DNA from: Margaritifera margaritifera
Taxonomy: Eukaryota; Mollusca; Bivalvia; Unionida; Margaritiferidae
Assembly (NCBI GenBank): GCA_029931535.1
Contig: JAQPZY010000789.1
Span: 124,001-188,000, forward strand
DNA: 64,000 bases
Direction: 5' to 3'
In this document: positions 13,540 to 27,100 of the stretch, one piece after another
Numbering within the stretch: position 1 is the stretch's first letter
How the letters are laid out: the number at the start of each line of letters is the position of its first letter
Program-made: the position numbers and the translations under genes
The notes under the pieces: generated by a model
The model's database searches: none
Told to the model about the DNA's origin: nothing
The model's input: only the letters and a program-made list of their open reading frames with translations

Positions 13540-14450
13540 TCAGATCCTTTCTGTTTAACTAACAAATATCCTTTTTGTTCAACCTTGAAAACGTCATCAT
13601 ATTTGTCGTATATATACCTCATCCTCGTAAAATATTCCTTCAATATTCTCTGCCTTTTTGTCTTCAATTTATATACAGTAGGGTCACCTAAATTTACTTG
13701 CCTGAATGTGATTTTTCATTCAGTGAAATTAGGAAGATAGCCATAGGTATCAGTTGTTGAATAACCAAATAAGTTAATCCATACTTTAGACCTATTGTAA
13801 CGTTCACTGACATCAGTTGGTAGCATATCTATCGATCATTGATAAGTATTATTTTATCCCTCAATAAGATTAGGTAATATATCTATCAGTCTAAGTTAAA
13901 TATGTCCACATTTTTGTCTTAAGGGATTTATTAAATCTTTCTATAACAGAGTTATTTGCGTCTGAGTGAATATTTGTTTATCCAATAATTCCTTGACCTT
14001 TCGGTTATACAATTCTTTCCCTTCATCAAACTGTATTTTTCTGGTTTTCTCTTATTAATGATTTCTCTAACCGCGTTGCATATTATCGTCTCCCATTTTT
14101 GTTCTCACTTTATAGCCCAAGCGTATTTAGAGAAGACATCTATCACTGTCGAGATATATTTGTATCCATTTATGTATTCGTGATATGACTGCATGTCCGT
14201 TTGCCTCTGGTCATGGACTAACAGAGACCCTTCGGTAAGAAAATCTTTTTTTTTTGCTTGCTTGTGCAATGTGTATGTAGATTGTTCAGTTAACAAAGTG
14301 CTAAATTCAGAGTAATGCATCTTCTTTTTAACATGTTTAATGTAATCCCACACTTTATTGATAACTGTGTAAGAAACTGTTCTATCAGGACAGTAGTATA
14401 GATGTCATAAGCACTTTTCTTCAGTCATTTATTTTAAGTTGTTACTATGT
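13540..14450 (-). pseudogene. Polinton/Maverick-type retroviral-like integrase remnant
   Basis: Integrase of the family typified by C. elegans F54H12.3 (DDE/RNase H fold), which inserts Polinton-type elements. The minus strand is open from 14,353 to 14,105 and includes GYKYISTVIDVFSKYAWAIK, with the first catalytic Asp in the VIDVFS motif. Further down, in other frames, are remains of the later core (SVIERFNKSLKTKMW near 13,910-13,960, with the catalytic Glu) and a C-terminal KxGDPTVYK-like segment near 13,665-13,700. Several stops and frameshifts separate the blocks. No capsid, polymerase or inverted repeat was recognised beside it, so this is a fragment. It differs from the integrase end at 50,900-51,065. 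Confidence 0.72.
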
Positions 14451-16217
14451 ATTAAATGAGCTCCAATGTAATAAAGTCTAAGATTTTTTGAAGAACTATT
14501 ATGAATATTTTCCGATTTTTTAGCGAGACAATGATGACTATATCTGAAAGAAATGTTTTCTTATATTAAGTTTAGATGGTGCACAAAATATGATCTAAGG
14601 TAGTTGTCTCAAGAAATAATGTACCGGAACTAATATTAATCAATTATTCTCATTAAACTTCCCATTTCTTACATCAAGAAAAGTATGCATCCATGTTTTA
14701 AGAAGGCTGGATAATTGCATTTGAATTTTTTTTAATGAGCATGACGTCGAAATTTCGATCACTATTGGTGAAAATAAAATGTAGAAATGTGCGAAATATA
14801 TATTAGGAATTCAGTTTATATTTGATACAAACTTATTGTCAGCATCTTTTCAGCTGCCTTCATACTATACGTTCAACGTTAGCCAGATCAATCTATAATG
14901 ACACGACAACAATAGAAAAACAGAGGTACAGCATTAGGCTGTCTGCCACACGACTATATAGACTTAGTTATTAAGGTCTTGAACAACTTAAGTTTAAGGT
15001 AGGTAAATTAAATTTGATAAATAAAATTAAAGTTATTTTTAAGATAATGTATGCTCTCAGCACAATTTAATATAATTTGATTATCTCAGTTACAAATTTA
15101 GTTTAATACATTCTATTATTACAAGTTATGCGTCATTCTCTATGACCGGCTTATCAGAGCCTATCTTTAGTTTACCTGTATATAGGTCTCTGTGTCTAAT
15201 TTATTAAATTAAAAATCTTGTTGCTATTTATAATCTTTGTTTTCCTGTTTACATGATTCATTGATTAGTTCGTCTAGTCATACCATATTTATTAATATAT
15301 TCTTTCTTAAATGCTATATATGTTGACATATGAAATAATGGCTTGTAGACATCCATAACTAAATGCATCTATATTGTTATATCATAGGAGCTAAAAACAT
15401 AGGAATATCTGAATTAAAGAGTGACGGGCAGTATCCCGCCCACTTCGTGGGTCAAAGGCGGTAAGACATTCATTTATGTAGTAACGGTTATAATCTCTCG
15501 ATCATGTATTTCAAATGTTTATCTTCATTGCATTATGTGCATGGTTTTGGGAAATAAAATTTACATTTTTTACAGACAATTATTTTTGTCTGACTTTTGG
15601 TTTTAGTATTATTTTTAGAATTAATCTCTCAATTATGTGTTTGAAATGTCTAGGTTCATTGCATTAGATTCAGTGGGTATTTTTAAATGTATTGTGCTGG
15701 CCTGGGCGTCATAAACACAATTTGTGTTCGTGTGGTTGTTGGTTTTTATCCTTGTACCCTTGTATAGACTGTGGCGGATTTGCAGTGGTATTATATTTAT
15801 TTAGCTGGAACTGAAAACAATTATTCTCGACAATAAGCTAGAATATTTCGCCATTGTAAAGTTGTGCTAACAATCTGTACATCTGTTGACTTTTCAAATG
15901 ATAAAATATTGATCAGTAACAAATTTCTAATACGTATATGCTACATGCTTTCACAAGGCATTAGAACAATTAAAGCGTACAAACTGTAAGTGTCCAAGTA
16001 GTTTCTACGGGGATCTACCTGAAGAAACTGCGGACGGAAGCATGTATTTTAAAATAAGGCAAGATATTTAATGAAATACAAGGACACGTCAGATTTACAC
16101 GTATATCAACATATGGATACTAACCCAAACCCAGCTTCACTGTATACATACATTTTATCTTTCCTGGAAAGAGTAGGCAGTTACTGCTTCACAACTGTAC
16201 GATAAATAGACCCTTTG

Positions 16218-16307
<90 letters not shown>

Positions 16308-17149
16308 ATAATAATTTAGTTCAAGAGGGTAACACAGTTAGCGTTACAAGTACTAATCTCCCCATCCCTATAAAAGCAAAAAAATAAATAACGTAAAGAA
16401 ATCATATCAAAGACAAAACAAAACTCTTTCCTAAAACTCATGCATACTTGCATACTAGAACTGTTACTAATTCATTATACTAACCCCCCCCCTCTCTCTC
16501 TCTCTCATACAGAAACATACCTACATGCACAGATGACCTTCAAATAGATTGATTTTTAAGAAGGTACTTGTGGCAATATGACAAATGTTCTATGTAAAAA
16601 AAAGGAGTCAGAATCAAATAAAGATGATAAAATATATCTCCCTTTTCACGAAGATGTTAAAGTTCTCTTCCCTTTTCCTCAAATAAAGGGAGTCAGCACA
16701 CATTTGCGAGTTTCTGGTATATCAAGAGGCTATTATTTCAATTAAGAAACTCCCCTAATAAGATGAAATACTTGGTGTTTGCCAAAACCAGGTGTACTAT
16801 CCAGATGAATATATAGACTAGAGTCAGCATCCAATATATCTTGTACTTCACGAATCCCCAAACCCTACATATATATAATCTGCTAGCTGTTATTTGAAGT
16901 TCATTTCAATATTACCCGGGGCAAACGTGTGATCCGTTAGATAACGACGCATGGTTTGTTCTAAACTTGCTTGACCAAGAGCAGCTCAGTATTATAGAGG
17001 CCGGAAAATGTGGGACAATATGGAGGAAATTGATTGGTGGTTGGGTGGGTGAAAGGAGTCGATATACATTGGGGGGGGGGGGAGGGTTGGAACTCTAGGG
17101 ATCTATGAGAATTATCATTACCTTTACAAAGGCATGGAACTAATTGGAA
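14451..17149. other. No gene recognised; microsatellites
   Basis: AT-rich DNA with no convincing coding region. It includes an AT run joined to a GT run (16,220-16,306), a C7 run next to CT repeats near 16,485-16,506, and a G-run near 17,071-17,083. Confidence 0.5.
16220..16306. repeat. Compound (AT)n(GT)n microsatellite
   Basis: About 46 bp of alternating AT is followed directly by about 40 bp of alternating GT. It is a simple repeat, likely length-polymorphic. Confidence 0.95.
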
Positions 17150-17450
17150 GAATTTTCTCGATGGAGGTCACTATTGGGGACTATGGGAATTTTATGGGGC
17201 CTGCGGGAATTTAACATCACGTTTTGGCCACTAAGTGGTTATGCCAATTTAGCATTAACGTTTGGGCTGGTATGGAGCTTATGTACGTTAAACATTCTGG
17301 GTCACTATAGGGCTCTACAAAAATTTCGTATTGAATATTGGTATGATGCTTATAGAACTTTTATATTATGGGTCACTATGGATGCCTATGGACATTTTTA
17401 ACATGATGGAAGCCACCCTGGGGCTCTACGCAAATTGAACACTACGAATA
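17150..17450 (+). repeat. Degenerate minisatellite of roughly 50-60-bp units
   Basis: Units centred on GGTCACTATNGGG, variants of GGGCTCTAC/GGACTATGGG, then a A/T-rich AATTT stretch recur at about 17,167, 17,225, 17,298, 17,371 and 17,411. The spacing varies and each unit has several changes. An 85-residue ORF across it shows the repeat pattern and is most simply a by-product. Function unknown. Confidence 0.6.
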
Positions 17451-19483
17451 GCTTTATATGGAAAATTAAAATGATGTGCTGATTTAATAAAAGTGTCTCT
17501 AGTTGAAGAAATCCATTGAAATTCAAATATTGGAATATATATAGTTTGAGTGAACAGTGTGAAGTATGTAAATAAAGAAAATCTTATTAGCAAATGAAAG
17601 AACGAAATGCAAAATACCAGAGAGGTAAAGACTGTGTAAAGTCAATGGATCAAACTGATATTAAAGGGGACAAAAAGAACAGATTAGAGAAAGAAATCAA
17701 CAAAAACTTGCATGTCAAATCTGGAAGAGCAGTATATAGCGCTCAATGTATTTGCTCAAGAAAATCAAGTTTTTTATCCGAAGTATAGGTGGACATTGCT
17801 CAACACTTGATCACATATAAAGAGACTTCTGTGTTTACGAAAGAACTAACAAGCAGTGCAGCTAATCAGTGTCCTACTACTTTATTCTTTATTTGATACA
17901 ACAGTTGACCAGAATATAGTAAAAATATTAAACAAAATAAAAGTGTTCGATACAGAAACTGTGTTATTCACATAAAACCGACAGAATAGTCTTGATGAAT
18001 CTATCAACAGATACAGAGCACAGTGCAATATGTAATTGTGTCAAAATCAACTAAACTCAACGGTGTGACTGGCATATCGCGCTGGCATTTAACAAGCAAA
18101 ACTGTTCCATAATACGTAAAATCTGTCTAAAGTTTCAAGTTAACTTTCATATACGAAAACTGTTATATGATTGTAAAATATATTCACCGGGCGAAGACGT
18201 TTTTGATTGCGTAAATAATAGAATTAATATGAAACAACGTAACATAATTTGTAATAACTTTAACATTGCTCCTCATTATGAGTGAAGATACATAAAGGAA
18301 AAAATAAAAAGTCGTATACGATGACATTTACTGCTGGCAACAAGATATATGAAATAATTATAAATCAGGACATAATACAGGTTGTTTATTTCTGCCTCGT
18401 CGCCCTTAACAACGAGCAGCCTAACAGCACACATGATTTTAGGCTATTTAAATAGAAAAAAGATCGACAAGCACCAACTGGGAAAAAAATTATTTAAAAA
18501 AAAACAAAGATATCATTAAACTCACTTCAACAGAAGCTTAAGAATTCAAAGAAATAAGGAGCACACATGTAACTAGCAACCGTCGTAAAATGGATGATAG
18601 ACAAATAAAAAAGACGTGAAATCTTTCTCAGTGCTAAAGCTGTTAAAATTCACAAATCAGTCAGATTTTGTAATTTATACTGTTACATAATTGATTAACG
18701 AATTTCCTCCGATCGACACCAGTTTGCAAAATGAACTGAGAAGTTATTGCATGACATACACTACTATCATATATTCTCCTGTGTCTTTTTGTCGTTTATA
18801 TTGGTGCTTTGAACACTAGTTTGGTAACTTTCAGACATTAATTTTAATTATACATCAGAAAATAATGAATATAAAAATATTGAAGACCTGAATAACAGGT
18901 CAAATGTGTACTAGTTGCTTTGTTATTGATGCATTTATGCCTTTAACTACAGTTGTCACAACATCTGTTTATCTAGTGATGAAGTCTTACAGGAAGAGTA
19001 GATTATACTAAAAGAAATACATTATACTAATAAATGTTATCTAAATTCTTCTCAATGTTTAAGTTTGCAATCTTGCATGGGTGAACCTTTTATTGTGCTG
19101 TTGTATATCTTCTTCTGAAGGCATTTTATCATGTGCTTTACACATTTTCACTGGTTATCATGTATCTAGTGTTAGAACAACGAAGCCATTTCTTTTTTGT
19201 TCGAGATCAGATAAATCAAATGCTGAACATAAATGAAATGATAATTGTGAAGGTCATCATCACTACCACATTCATGTTTTGCAATGTTTAGACACCTTTT
19301 ACAAAAGTAAATTGACAGAATATCCAATATTTGTAATGCAATGTCCATTTCGATATAATCACAGGAACAATATAACACTCGCCCATCTCAGCTGGAACAA
19401 TTACAGAAAAGCATTGAGCAATGACATCCAACAATTAGAAAGGTAATAAATGATTTTAACTCAAAACTGTACGGATTTGACCA
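17451..19483. other. No gene recognised
   Basis: AT-rich DNA. I looked here for the 5' LTR and gag of the downstream retrotransposon and saw neither, so that element appears 5'-truncated or too decayed to read. A weak exon-like block at 19,392-19,442 has an in-frame TGA. Confidence 0.5.
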
Positions 19484-20511
19484 TTGATAATTGCTAACAC
19501 TAAAAATTTAATCAGAGAATACAAGGAAAAAATAGACAGTAACGAAGCCAAGATAGTTGTTAATGAAAGCATGATTAGATCTATGAAAATAATTTATGAT
19601 TTACAAATAGCAGATTTGAATGATAAGATTGCAATAATAAAAGGGCACGTCATTTCTGATTGCTACTGGTTGAAAAGTAAGCAACTGAATAAAGACAGAG
19701 CTATTCCAAATGCTCTTACTTCAAAGAGGTCAAGGTCACGGTCTTGCATTGAAGGCAATACATTTGTGGAGTCAAACAAAGCCCAGTTTGATTCTATTTT
19801 GAAGACTTATGAACCTTTAATGTCAGAAGGTTCTATATCACTTATTGCTAATTCTGCCAAACCTATCCCTATTAAAATATTAAGCGACACAGGAGCTTCT
19901 CAGAGTCTTTTGATATCAGGTACTTTGCCTTTGTCTGAGAAGTCTTCTTCTAGTAAAAGTGTTCTTTTTCAGGGAGTAGAGTGCGGTTTTGTAAATATTC
20001 TTCTCCATTGTGTCAATCTGGCATCAGACTTAGTTTCTGGACCCGTGACTATTGCGGGAGTGACTTCTTTACCTATAGAAGGTATCCATTTGTTACTAGG
20101 CAATGACCTAGCCGGAGATAAGGTCGTGGTTAATCCACTTGTAACTGACAAGCCTTGTTCGGAAGAGTTGATCATATTAAGATTGAAGTCCCTATTTTGT
20201 ATCGTGATTGGGCAGTTACCAGAGCTATAGCAAAAAGAGTTCTTGCGAGTGATGTTGATCAGGAAATTATTTCTTTAGCTGACTTTGTTATTGGTCAGTC
20301 TTTTGATGAGGTCACCTTTTCTCCTGGTATTGAACAATCAAAAGGTATTGATCATAGTGATCCTCTTTTTACTACTTATTCTCTCGATTCTAATCAGGGT
20401 GCCAAAGACAAACTCGTTGTCGAACAGGAAAAGATCCTGAGATCCTCTGCATGTTTCAGATGGTTATTAGTGAAACTGAAGCACCAGAAGTCTCAGATTG
20501 TTACTTTGTAA
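19484..20511 (+). pseudogene. Retrotransposon aspartic protease region
   Basis: The frame at 19,484-20,230 carries a charged coiled-coil-like N-terminus, then KILSDTGASQSLL at about 19,875-19,915. The D-T/S-G-A motif is the catalytic loop of retroviral-type aspartic proteases, and GIHLLLGNDLAGDKVVVNP after it fits the closing I-L-G-x-D segment. The frame then shifts near 20,155-20,230 into the segment 20,155-20,511 that leads to the integrase. No gag zinc knuckle was found upstream. Confidence 0.75.
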
Positions 20512-20559
20512 AACAAATGGGGTCCTTATGAGAACATGGAGACCAACTGAGGTACCCGC

Positions 20560-21655
20560 TGGAGACGAGTGGTCAGTGAGCTATCAAATGGTAGGTCCTA
20601 GGTCATATCGACAGGAATTTCTTAGTCCAGCCCATGAAACTTTCTTGGTTGGTTATTTAGGAGTCAATAAGACTTATCAGAAAATCTTAAGTCATTTTTA
20701 TTGGCAGAAACTTAAAAGTGAAGTTTCTAAATACTGTAGATCTTGTCACACTTGTCAAATGGTAGGAAAACCCAATCAGATGATACCTAAGGCTCATCTG
20801 CAAACTATTTCTGCTTTTGACGAACCATTTAGCAGAATAATGATAGACTGTATCGGTCTCTTACCTAAGACTAAGTCAGGCAACCAATATTTGTAGACCA
20901 TAATGTGTGCGTCCACAAAATTTCCAGAGGAAATTCCTTTGAGAAATATTAAAACTAAAACCATTGGAAAAGCTTTGTTAATTTTTTTTAACTCTTGTTG
21001 GCCTTCGCAAATCTGTCAAGTCTGATCAAGGGTCCAAGTTTATGTCTTGAATTTTCCAACAAATTATGCATGAATTAGGCATTCAAAAGTTTAAATCTTG
21101 CGCCTACCACCCTGAAAGTCAAGGGGATTTGGAAAGATTTCATTAAACTTTGAAGAATATGACTCGGTCATATTGCTGTGATACAGGAAATTATTGGGAT
21201 GAGGGTGTTCGTTTGCTGTTAGGGAATCAATTCAAGAATCGTTGGGTTTAAGTCCTTTTAAACTGGTTTTTGGACATACTATCCGTGGACCATTGACGTT
21301 ATTGAAAGAGAAACTGATTTTAAATGAAGATTCAAAGATTAATCTTCTTGACTATGTCTTTATTTCAAATATAAGTTGTCAAAGGCTTGTGGAGTAGCAG
21401 GAACTAATATCCACTCTACCCAGTCAAAAATGAAATTAAGGTATGACAGAAATGCAAAGGAGGGGAGTTTTCAGCCTGGTGATAAAGATCTGGCTCTCTT
21501 GCTCATACCTCAAAATCCTCTTGGCGCTAAATTGTATGGTCCTTATACAGTTGAAAAGAAAGTAAATGACTTAAATTATAACATTAATACTCATGGGAGG
21601 CGGAAAAAGAAACAACTGTCATATAAATATGTTAAATGGGTAATTTGACCGAGAT
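20560..21655 (+). pseudogene. Retrotransposon integrase with GPY/F module
   Basis: An H-H-C-C zinc-binding region is visible: HETF, then H in ILSHFYWQKL, then CRSCHTCQ, about 20,635-20,760. The core follows with MIDCIGLLPK (first Asp, about 20,850), KSDQGSKF (second Asp, about 21,018-21,040) and a P-E-S-Q-G type segment with the Glu side near 21,108. GPYTVEKKVNDLNYNI near 21,537 is the GPY/F module typical of Ty3-type integrases. There is a stop at 20,894-20,896, then frame changes. It lies upstream of the RT, which is the unusual feature of the element. Confidence 0.8.
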
Positions 21656-21721
21656 ATCACAGTTAATTATTCAGTCAATGCAGTTGTACCTGTCCCACAC
21701 AGTGAGGATGTAAATGATGGA

Positions 21722-23141
21722 ATGCAATATGACAGTAGTGACTCTGGTTTCGCCAAACTTCAGAATACAGAAATACAAAACAATCTGGACCTGAACCTTT
21801 TACATCTGCAACAGCAGGAAAGGAAAGAACTAAAACAGCTCATACATGAGTATGAGCACTTGTTTCCTGACGTTCCAACACGAACAAATACAATCTATCA
21901 TGACGTTGATATTGTAGATTCTATACCTGTGAAACAGCATCCTTACAGGATGAATCCCCTCAAACAGGAATATTTGAAAAAAAGAAATTCAATATTTACT
22001 GGAGAATGATTTTATAGAACCAAGTAAAAGTAACTAGAGTTCACTATGTATTCTTGTGCCTAAACCAGGTAATATATTCCACATGTGTACTGACTATAGC
22101 AAAGTCAACAGTGTCACCAAAACGGATTCATTTGCAATGCCAAGAATAGATGATTGCATTGACAATATTTTGACCTTTTGAAAGAATTCTGGCAAATTCC
22201 ACTCACAGAGGAGCAAAAGAAATGTCGGCATTTGCAACTCCAGTTGCTCTTTATTAGCATAAAGTGATGCCAGGAATGGAAAATTCTCCGGCAACAATTT
22301 AACGTCTAATGAACATGTTAACATCTGGTCTAGATAGTTGTGACGAGTACATCGATGACGTCATTTTCTACAATGGCACCTGGGAAGATCACTTGGAAAC
22401 CATTCGCAAATTCTTCAGTGATGCAAACATGACGGTTAATTTATACAAAAGTGAGTTTTGCCATGCTTGTGTCACATTTTAGGACATATTGGGGGACAAG
22501 GTCAAGTTAAACCTGTAGAAGCTAAGGTCAAGGCTATCTCTGGATTCCCGGTGCCTGGTAGTAAGAAGCAACTGATGCGATTCTTAAGTATGGCTAAATA
22601 TTATCGGAAATTTTGCTGAAATTTTTCCACAAATGATGAACCTCTGACAAATTTGCTGAGTAAGAAATCCAAGTTTCATTGGTCTGCAAATGTGAGGATT
22701 CTTTTGACAAATTAAAGCCCATACTTGAGAGTGCACCTGTTCTGTCAGCACCAAATTTCAACCAATTATTTAAAATGTCTGTTGATTCAAGTGATGTAAG
22801 AATTGTTGGAGTATTGATTAAAGAAGACAAAAATGATATGGATCATCCTGTGTGCTATTTTTAAAAAAAATCACTAAACACGCACCAGAAAATGTATTCC
22901 GAAATTGAGAAGGAATGTTTGGCTTTGATATTCGCTTTGCAACATTTTGAAGCGTACGTCAGTTCGGCTCTTTCTCTGATTGTTGTATTCAATTATCACA
23001 ATCCCCTTACTTTCATCAACAAAATAAAAAATAAAAATCAAAGATTGCCAAGGTGAAGTTTAATGTTTATGAATAAAACATTGACATGAGACACATCAGG
23101 GGAAAAGATAATGTGATTACAGATGCACTCTCACGTGCATA
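21722..23141 (+). pseudogene. Retrotransposon reverse transcriptase and RNase H
   Basis: The RT entry region (HDVDIVDSIPVKQHPYRMNP, about 21,898-21,960) is followed by CTDYSKVNSVTKTDSFAMPR (about 22,086-22,145). The catalytic box is YIDD within DEYIDDVIFY (about 22,338-22,370). RNase H begins near 22,770 (SVDSSDVRIVGVL) and ends with an ALSRA-like segment before 23,142. At least four frame changes or stops interrupt it. The RT is Ty3-like, not copia-like, despite the copia-like gene order. Confidence 0.82.
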
Positions 23142-23296
23142 GAAATACCGTATTGCTTAAATTTATGTATATTTTGTGCAATTAAACTGAGTGTCATTCA
23201 TAGGACATCTTATGCAATTTTGATTATTATAGTATCATATGCATATTTGATAAACATGCAAAAGAAAGCGTTATTGCATAAATCTTTCTTTTTCTT

Positions 23297-23966
23297 TATG
23301 AGGGGAAGCGTTATGTATATTTAATGTATAATGTATGTTTAAGTCTTGTCCATGAAGATAAGTAGTACTTTAGATTCTAGTCAATAGTAAACAGAATGTT
23401 TACTAGCATTTTAGTTCAAGACCAGTCTTGCTGACAATTGGACTGTTTGTTGTTAGGGTTTTTTTCTCCATTTTATTGCTTCACATCCTGTTGATATAGG
23501 TTAAGTGAAAATGTGTATAAATAGGGATTTGATAAAGAAATAATTCATTCCTGTTTTGGATCAGTCTGTGGGAATCTATCTGAGAGCAGATTTTAAAGAT
23601 GGTGCCGTTAAAATCAGATATAATTCGAGAGGAATTATTTATTTAATATATTTTCATTGGAATTACTAAAGTGCTCATTGACTTTTGAATTAATACAATA
23701 CCTTGGACTTTTGAGTACTCATTCAAAGACATTCTGGATTGTATCATTGTGTTATATCAGAGCATTCAAGACAATTGTAACTCATTCGGAACGTTATATA
23801 TTTTTTGACTTGTGATTAGGATATTTAGGATTATTTGGAATTTGATTCACAATATTGCAAGTATCTCTTGAATTTCACTTTGTATTATAGGGAAATAAAT
23901 TGCTTGTTGACATTACTTACATTGTTGGTTTCACTTTCTTTCTGTTAGATATTTTTTAAGACATTG
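23297..23966 (+). repeat. Polypurine tract and 3' LTR
   Basis: A purine tract GAGGGGAAG at about 23,300-23,308 precedes a roughly 655-bp segment ending GACGTAACA. It contains TATAAATA at about 23,515-23,522 and AATAAA near 23,893, the expected U3 promoter and R poly(A) signal. The exact left edge (TTATGTA or TGTATA) is uncertain because the matching 5' LTR was not found. Confidence 0.6.
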
Positions 23967-23976
23967 AGACGTAACA

Positions 23977-24171
<195 letters not shown>

Positions 24172-27100
24172 CCTGAACTGCATTTTGTTGTCTAAAAATC
24201 TAACTATTATTGAGATAAGATGTATTGTCTGACCTTTGTAATTAAGGTAAACGCGATAATTCAGGCCCTATTTCATCATGCTAAAACTTTATAGGCAGCA
24301 GAATTATTGAAAGGTTTTTAGGCACTTAGAAAATATCACAACGATAGAGAAAATGCAAACACTCATAATATGCAATATGCAATGCATATACACTTCAATA
24401 TGTGTAAGTGTTATGCATACATGAAAAAGACTGTATACATACAATTACATCAAACAATAACAGCAGAAGTATTAAACAGTTAGTGATGCCGTGATTCATT
24501 TAATTTATATTCCAGTGTACATTCACGAAAATGGTTACTTATTGCTGCTAATACAGTGATTTCTTTTTCACTCTAGTAACCACCTTTACCTACCGTTAGC
24601 GAAACACTCGTCTAACGGCAGCGCAATTCACTTGAAAAGAAAAGATTGTTGAATTAGAGATAGGCTTTGTTACCAATGCGTAGTGTTATCTGTCATTCAC
24701 ACATACGCAAATAATCCGCATTGATCCCTTGATAATGTGAGAGTCTCTCGAAAGAACTCTCCAACGTTACACCATCAGACTGAAATTGTGATTTATGTAA
24801 TTTACGCTTCTTCTCTTGAAAGCCCTATTCAGATAACAAAAGTCCAACAGATTTTCTCAGCATAATATATTTATAAAACAAGATGATTAACTACAGGGAC
24901 GACAGTTCATTTCCTGCCTTCTAATGTTACTAGGTTAAGGTAATTTCATTTTTAAAACAAAATGTCACATCAGTTTCCATTTCCACGCGTTCTTGGCAAC
25001 TGCCTTTACAAATAGTGTTCTCTGTTTTTCTATTAAATTATACATCCGAAAAGAAAACAAAAGTGGCGATATTGCGAATAATGTCGCTAGAGCCCTGGTG
25101 CATGTAAGCTAGGAGGTTGGAACCGCTGTTCACATTCCGGATCCGAATCCTTCTTTGAACGAATAATAATTATCTAACCTGTATATATTCATGATTCCAT
25201 GCTGAGTGGTGGGTTTTTTTCAGGATGGATGGGTGACCAAAATATACAAGATATATCTTGTAATTTAAAAAGGTCTGTTCATCTGGATCCTTACTTGTAA
25301 AATTTAAATGGCAATAATACTTCGTATTAATTTGCACAATGTAATTAATACATTCTACTCGTAAGACCAGGTGGTTCTACTCCGAAACTATAGGTATGTT
25401 TTAAATAATTTCGATTTGTTTGTTTGTTTGTTTGGAATATCCTTCTGTGTACAAACAACGAGAAAGTTGTCCCAAAATAATTATAGCATATTCCCCTCAC
25501 ATGAAAATGAACATTTCATACTTTGTTTATGAAACAAGATAACAAAAGGAGCAATCGCAGCTCAAAACTAAATAATCGAAATATTTTTCCTTATTTAGCA
25601 GTCCATATTATATTTTAACACGATTATACAATTCCTAGCCTTGAATACATGTGGTAATGTATAATAAAAGACGCTTTAATTATCACTAGAACCACACGTT
25701 TTCAGTGGTTAGTGTGTCGGACGGCAGAGCAGTATATCCAAAGGGCGGGAACACTTATTGCGACACTTACCACACGATTTTTTTACTTCCCGAAGGGTGA
25801 GGAAGAAGCAAATGTAAAGAGCGCATTCCACGTTTATTCTGAGTTTATTGTATATACATCCATTATTTAATACATACTGATCTTGCATGAACTTATGTAT
25901 AAAGACTATCGATTTGTTGACGTCAGTTTGTAATAATTTTCAGAGCCTTATAATCCACTGTATTTTTAAGTTTCTGCATCAAAAATAGACTATATAAATC
26001 TATGCGATAATTGGGATTGTTTTGTTCTTGGGTTTTATTTATTCAGTTCTTAAACGATAATATTCTGCCTGAATATTAAATAAAACACGATATATGAGCA
26101 ACCTTTCGCTTTAAAGAAATTTCAAAGTGAGGTTTAGTCTTTAGAGAAGTATAATGTAGTCTACTAGTACAGTAATGTGTAGTATAGAACCGGCAATTGT
26201 TGATGCAGTGCGTGACAAAGCCAATAGTTAATGTCTAAATATTCAAATACCATAGAAGCAGCGTAGGCATCACCCATTTAATCAGTCAATATATTAAGAA
26301 CAAAATTTTTTTAAAAAAAAACAAAACAATCATTACCTAACCCAGAAGTCGTCTCAAATATGTCGGTCCCATACTACTATTTTAAAAATTACAAACTGCG
26401 CCAGCAAGTTTTCCGCACTCACTGGCCTATACAGATAAAAAACCAAGTGATATGAAAACGTCGATGGTAGGAAGCACTCGAATAACCTGTTAAGTTTGTA
26501 AAATATTACCATGTAATAGTGAAATCAACTGTAACAAATTAAAAAAACCCTCGCTGGATAGTCTTTTCAGATAAAATACTCGATCTAATCAGATAGTCTT
26601 TTTTTACGTCTGTTAAGGTATGGTCAAAATGAACTATTCTTGTATTGAACGTTTGTATGGTAATCCAGGTTTTTAAGTAAAACTGTGTCGACCAATATCG
26701 AATACGACATCGTGAAATCTTTATCTAGTGCTGAGTTATGTACAATGTTAATGATATTATGTGGCTGAGACATATTTATCCAGAAGAGACTTGAAAGATT
26801 TTCGCAACAACATCTCACGTAAATATGAATAGGTAGGTATAATATTAACTTTAGATTTAAGCTCCAAATCTCTGTGTTCTGGAATGTGTGTCTGCCTTTC
26901 ATTTAATTTTTTGGGATCAAACGATTTAAGAACCGGAGCAAATAACATTCTCAGGCTCATGTATTCAGCTCAACTTAACGAATTCTTACACAAATTGTTC
27001 TACTCACGATACTTTTCCCTCACTCATTAACTAATCTTCAATCCCTTCAGTAACCTTTCATATTTCTGGAATGCCATTAATCTATTATTGCTTTCTTGCA

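Larger units (their letters stand above)
19484..23966 (+). mobile_element. Ty3-type LTR retrotransposon with Gmr1-like gene order, decayed
   Basis: Order read from the sequence: aspartic protease (about 19,880), integrase zinc-finger and core (20,630-21,150), GPY/F module (about 21,530), then reverse transcriptase (21,840-22,470) and RNase H (22,680-23,141), then a purine tract and a 3' LTR. Standard Ty3 elements have the integrase last; an integrase upstream of a Ty3-like RT is the arrangement described for the Gmr1 group. Many frameshifts and stops mean it is inactive. Gag and 5' LTR are not seen. Confidence 0.82.

Noticed and set aside
17144..17401. 85-residue ORF with W/G/L-rich composition
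   Set aside because: It follows the units of a degenerate minisatellite and has no recognised domain.
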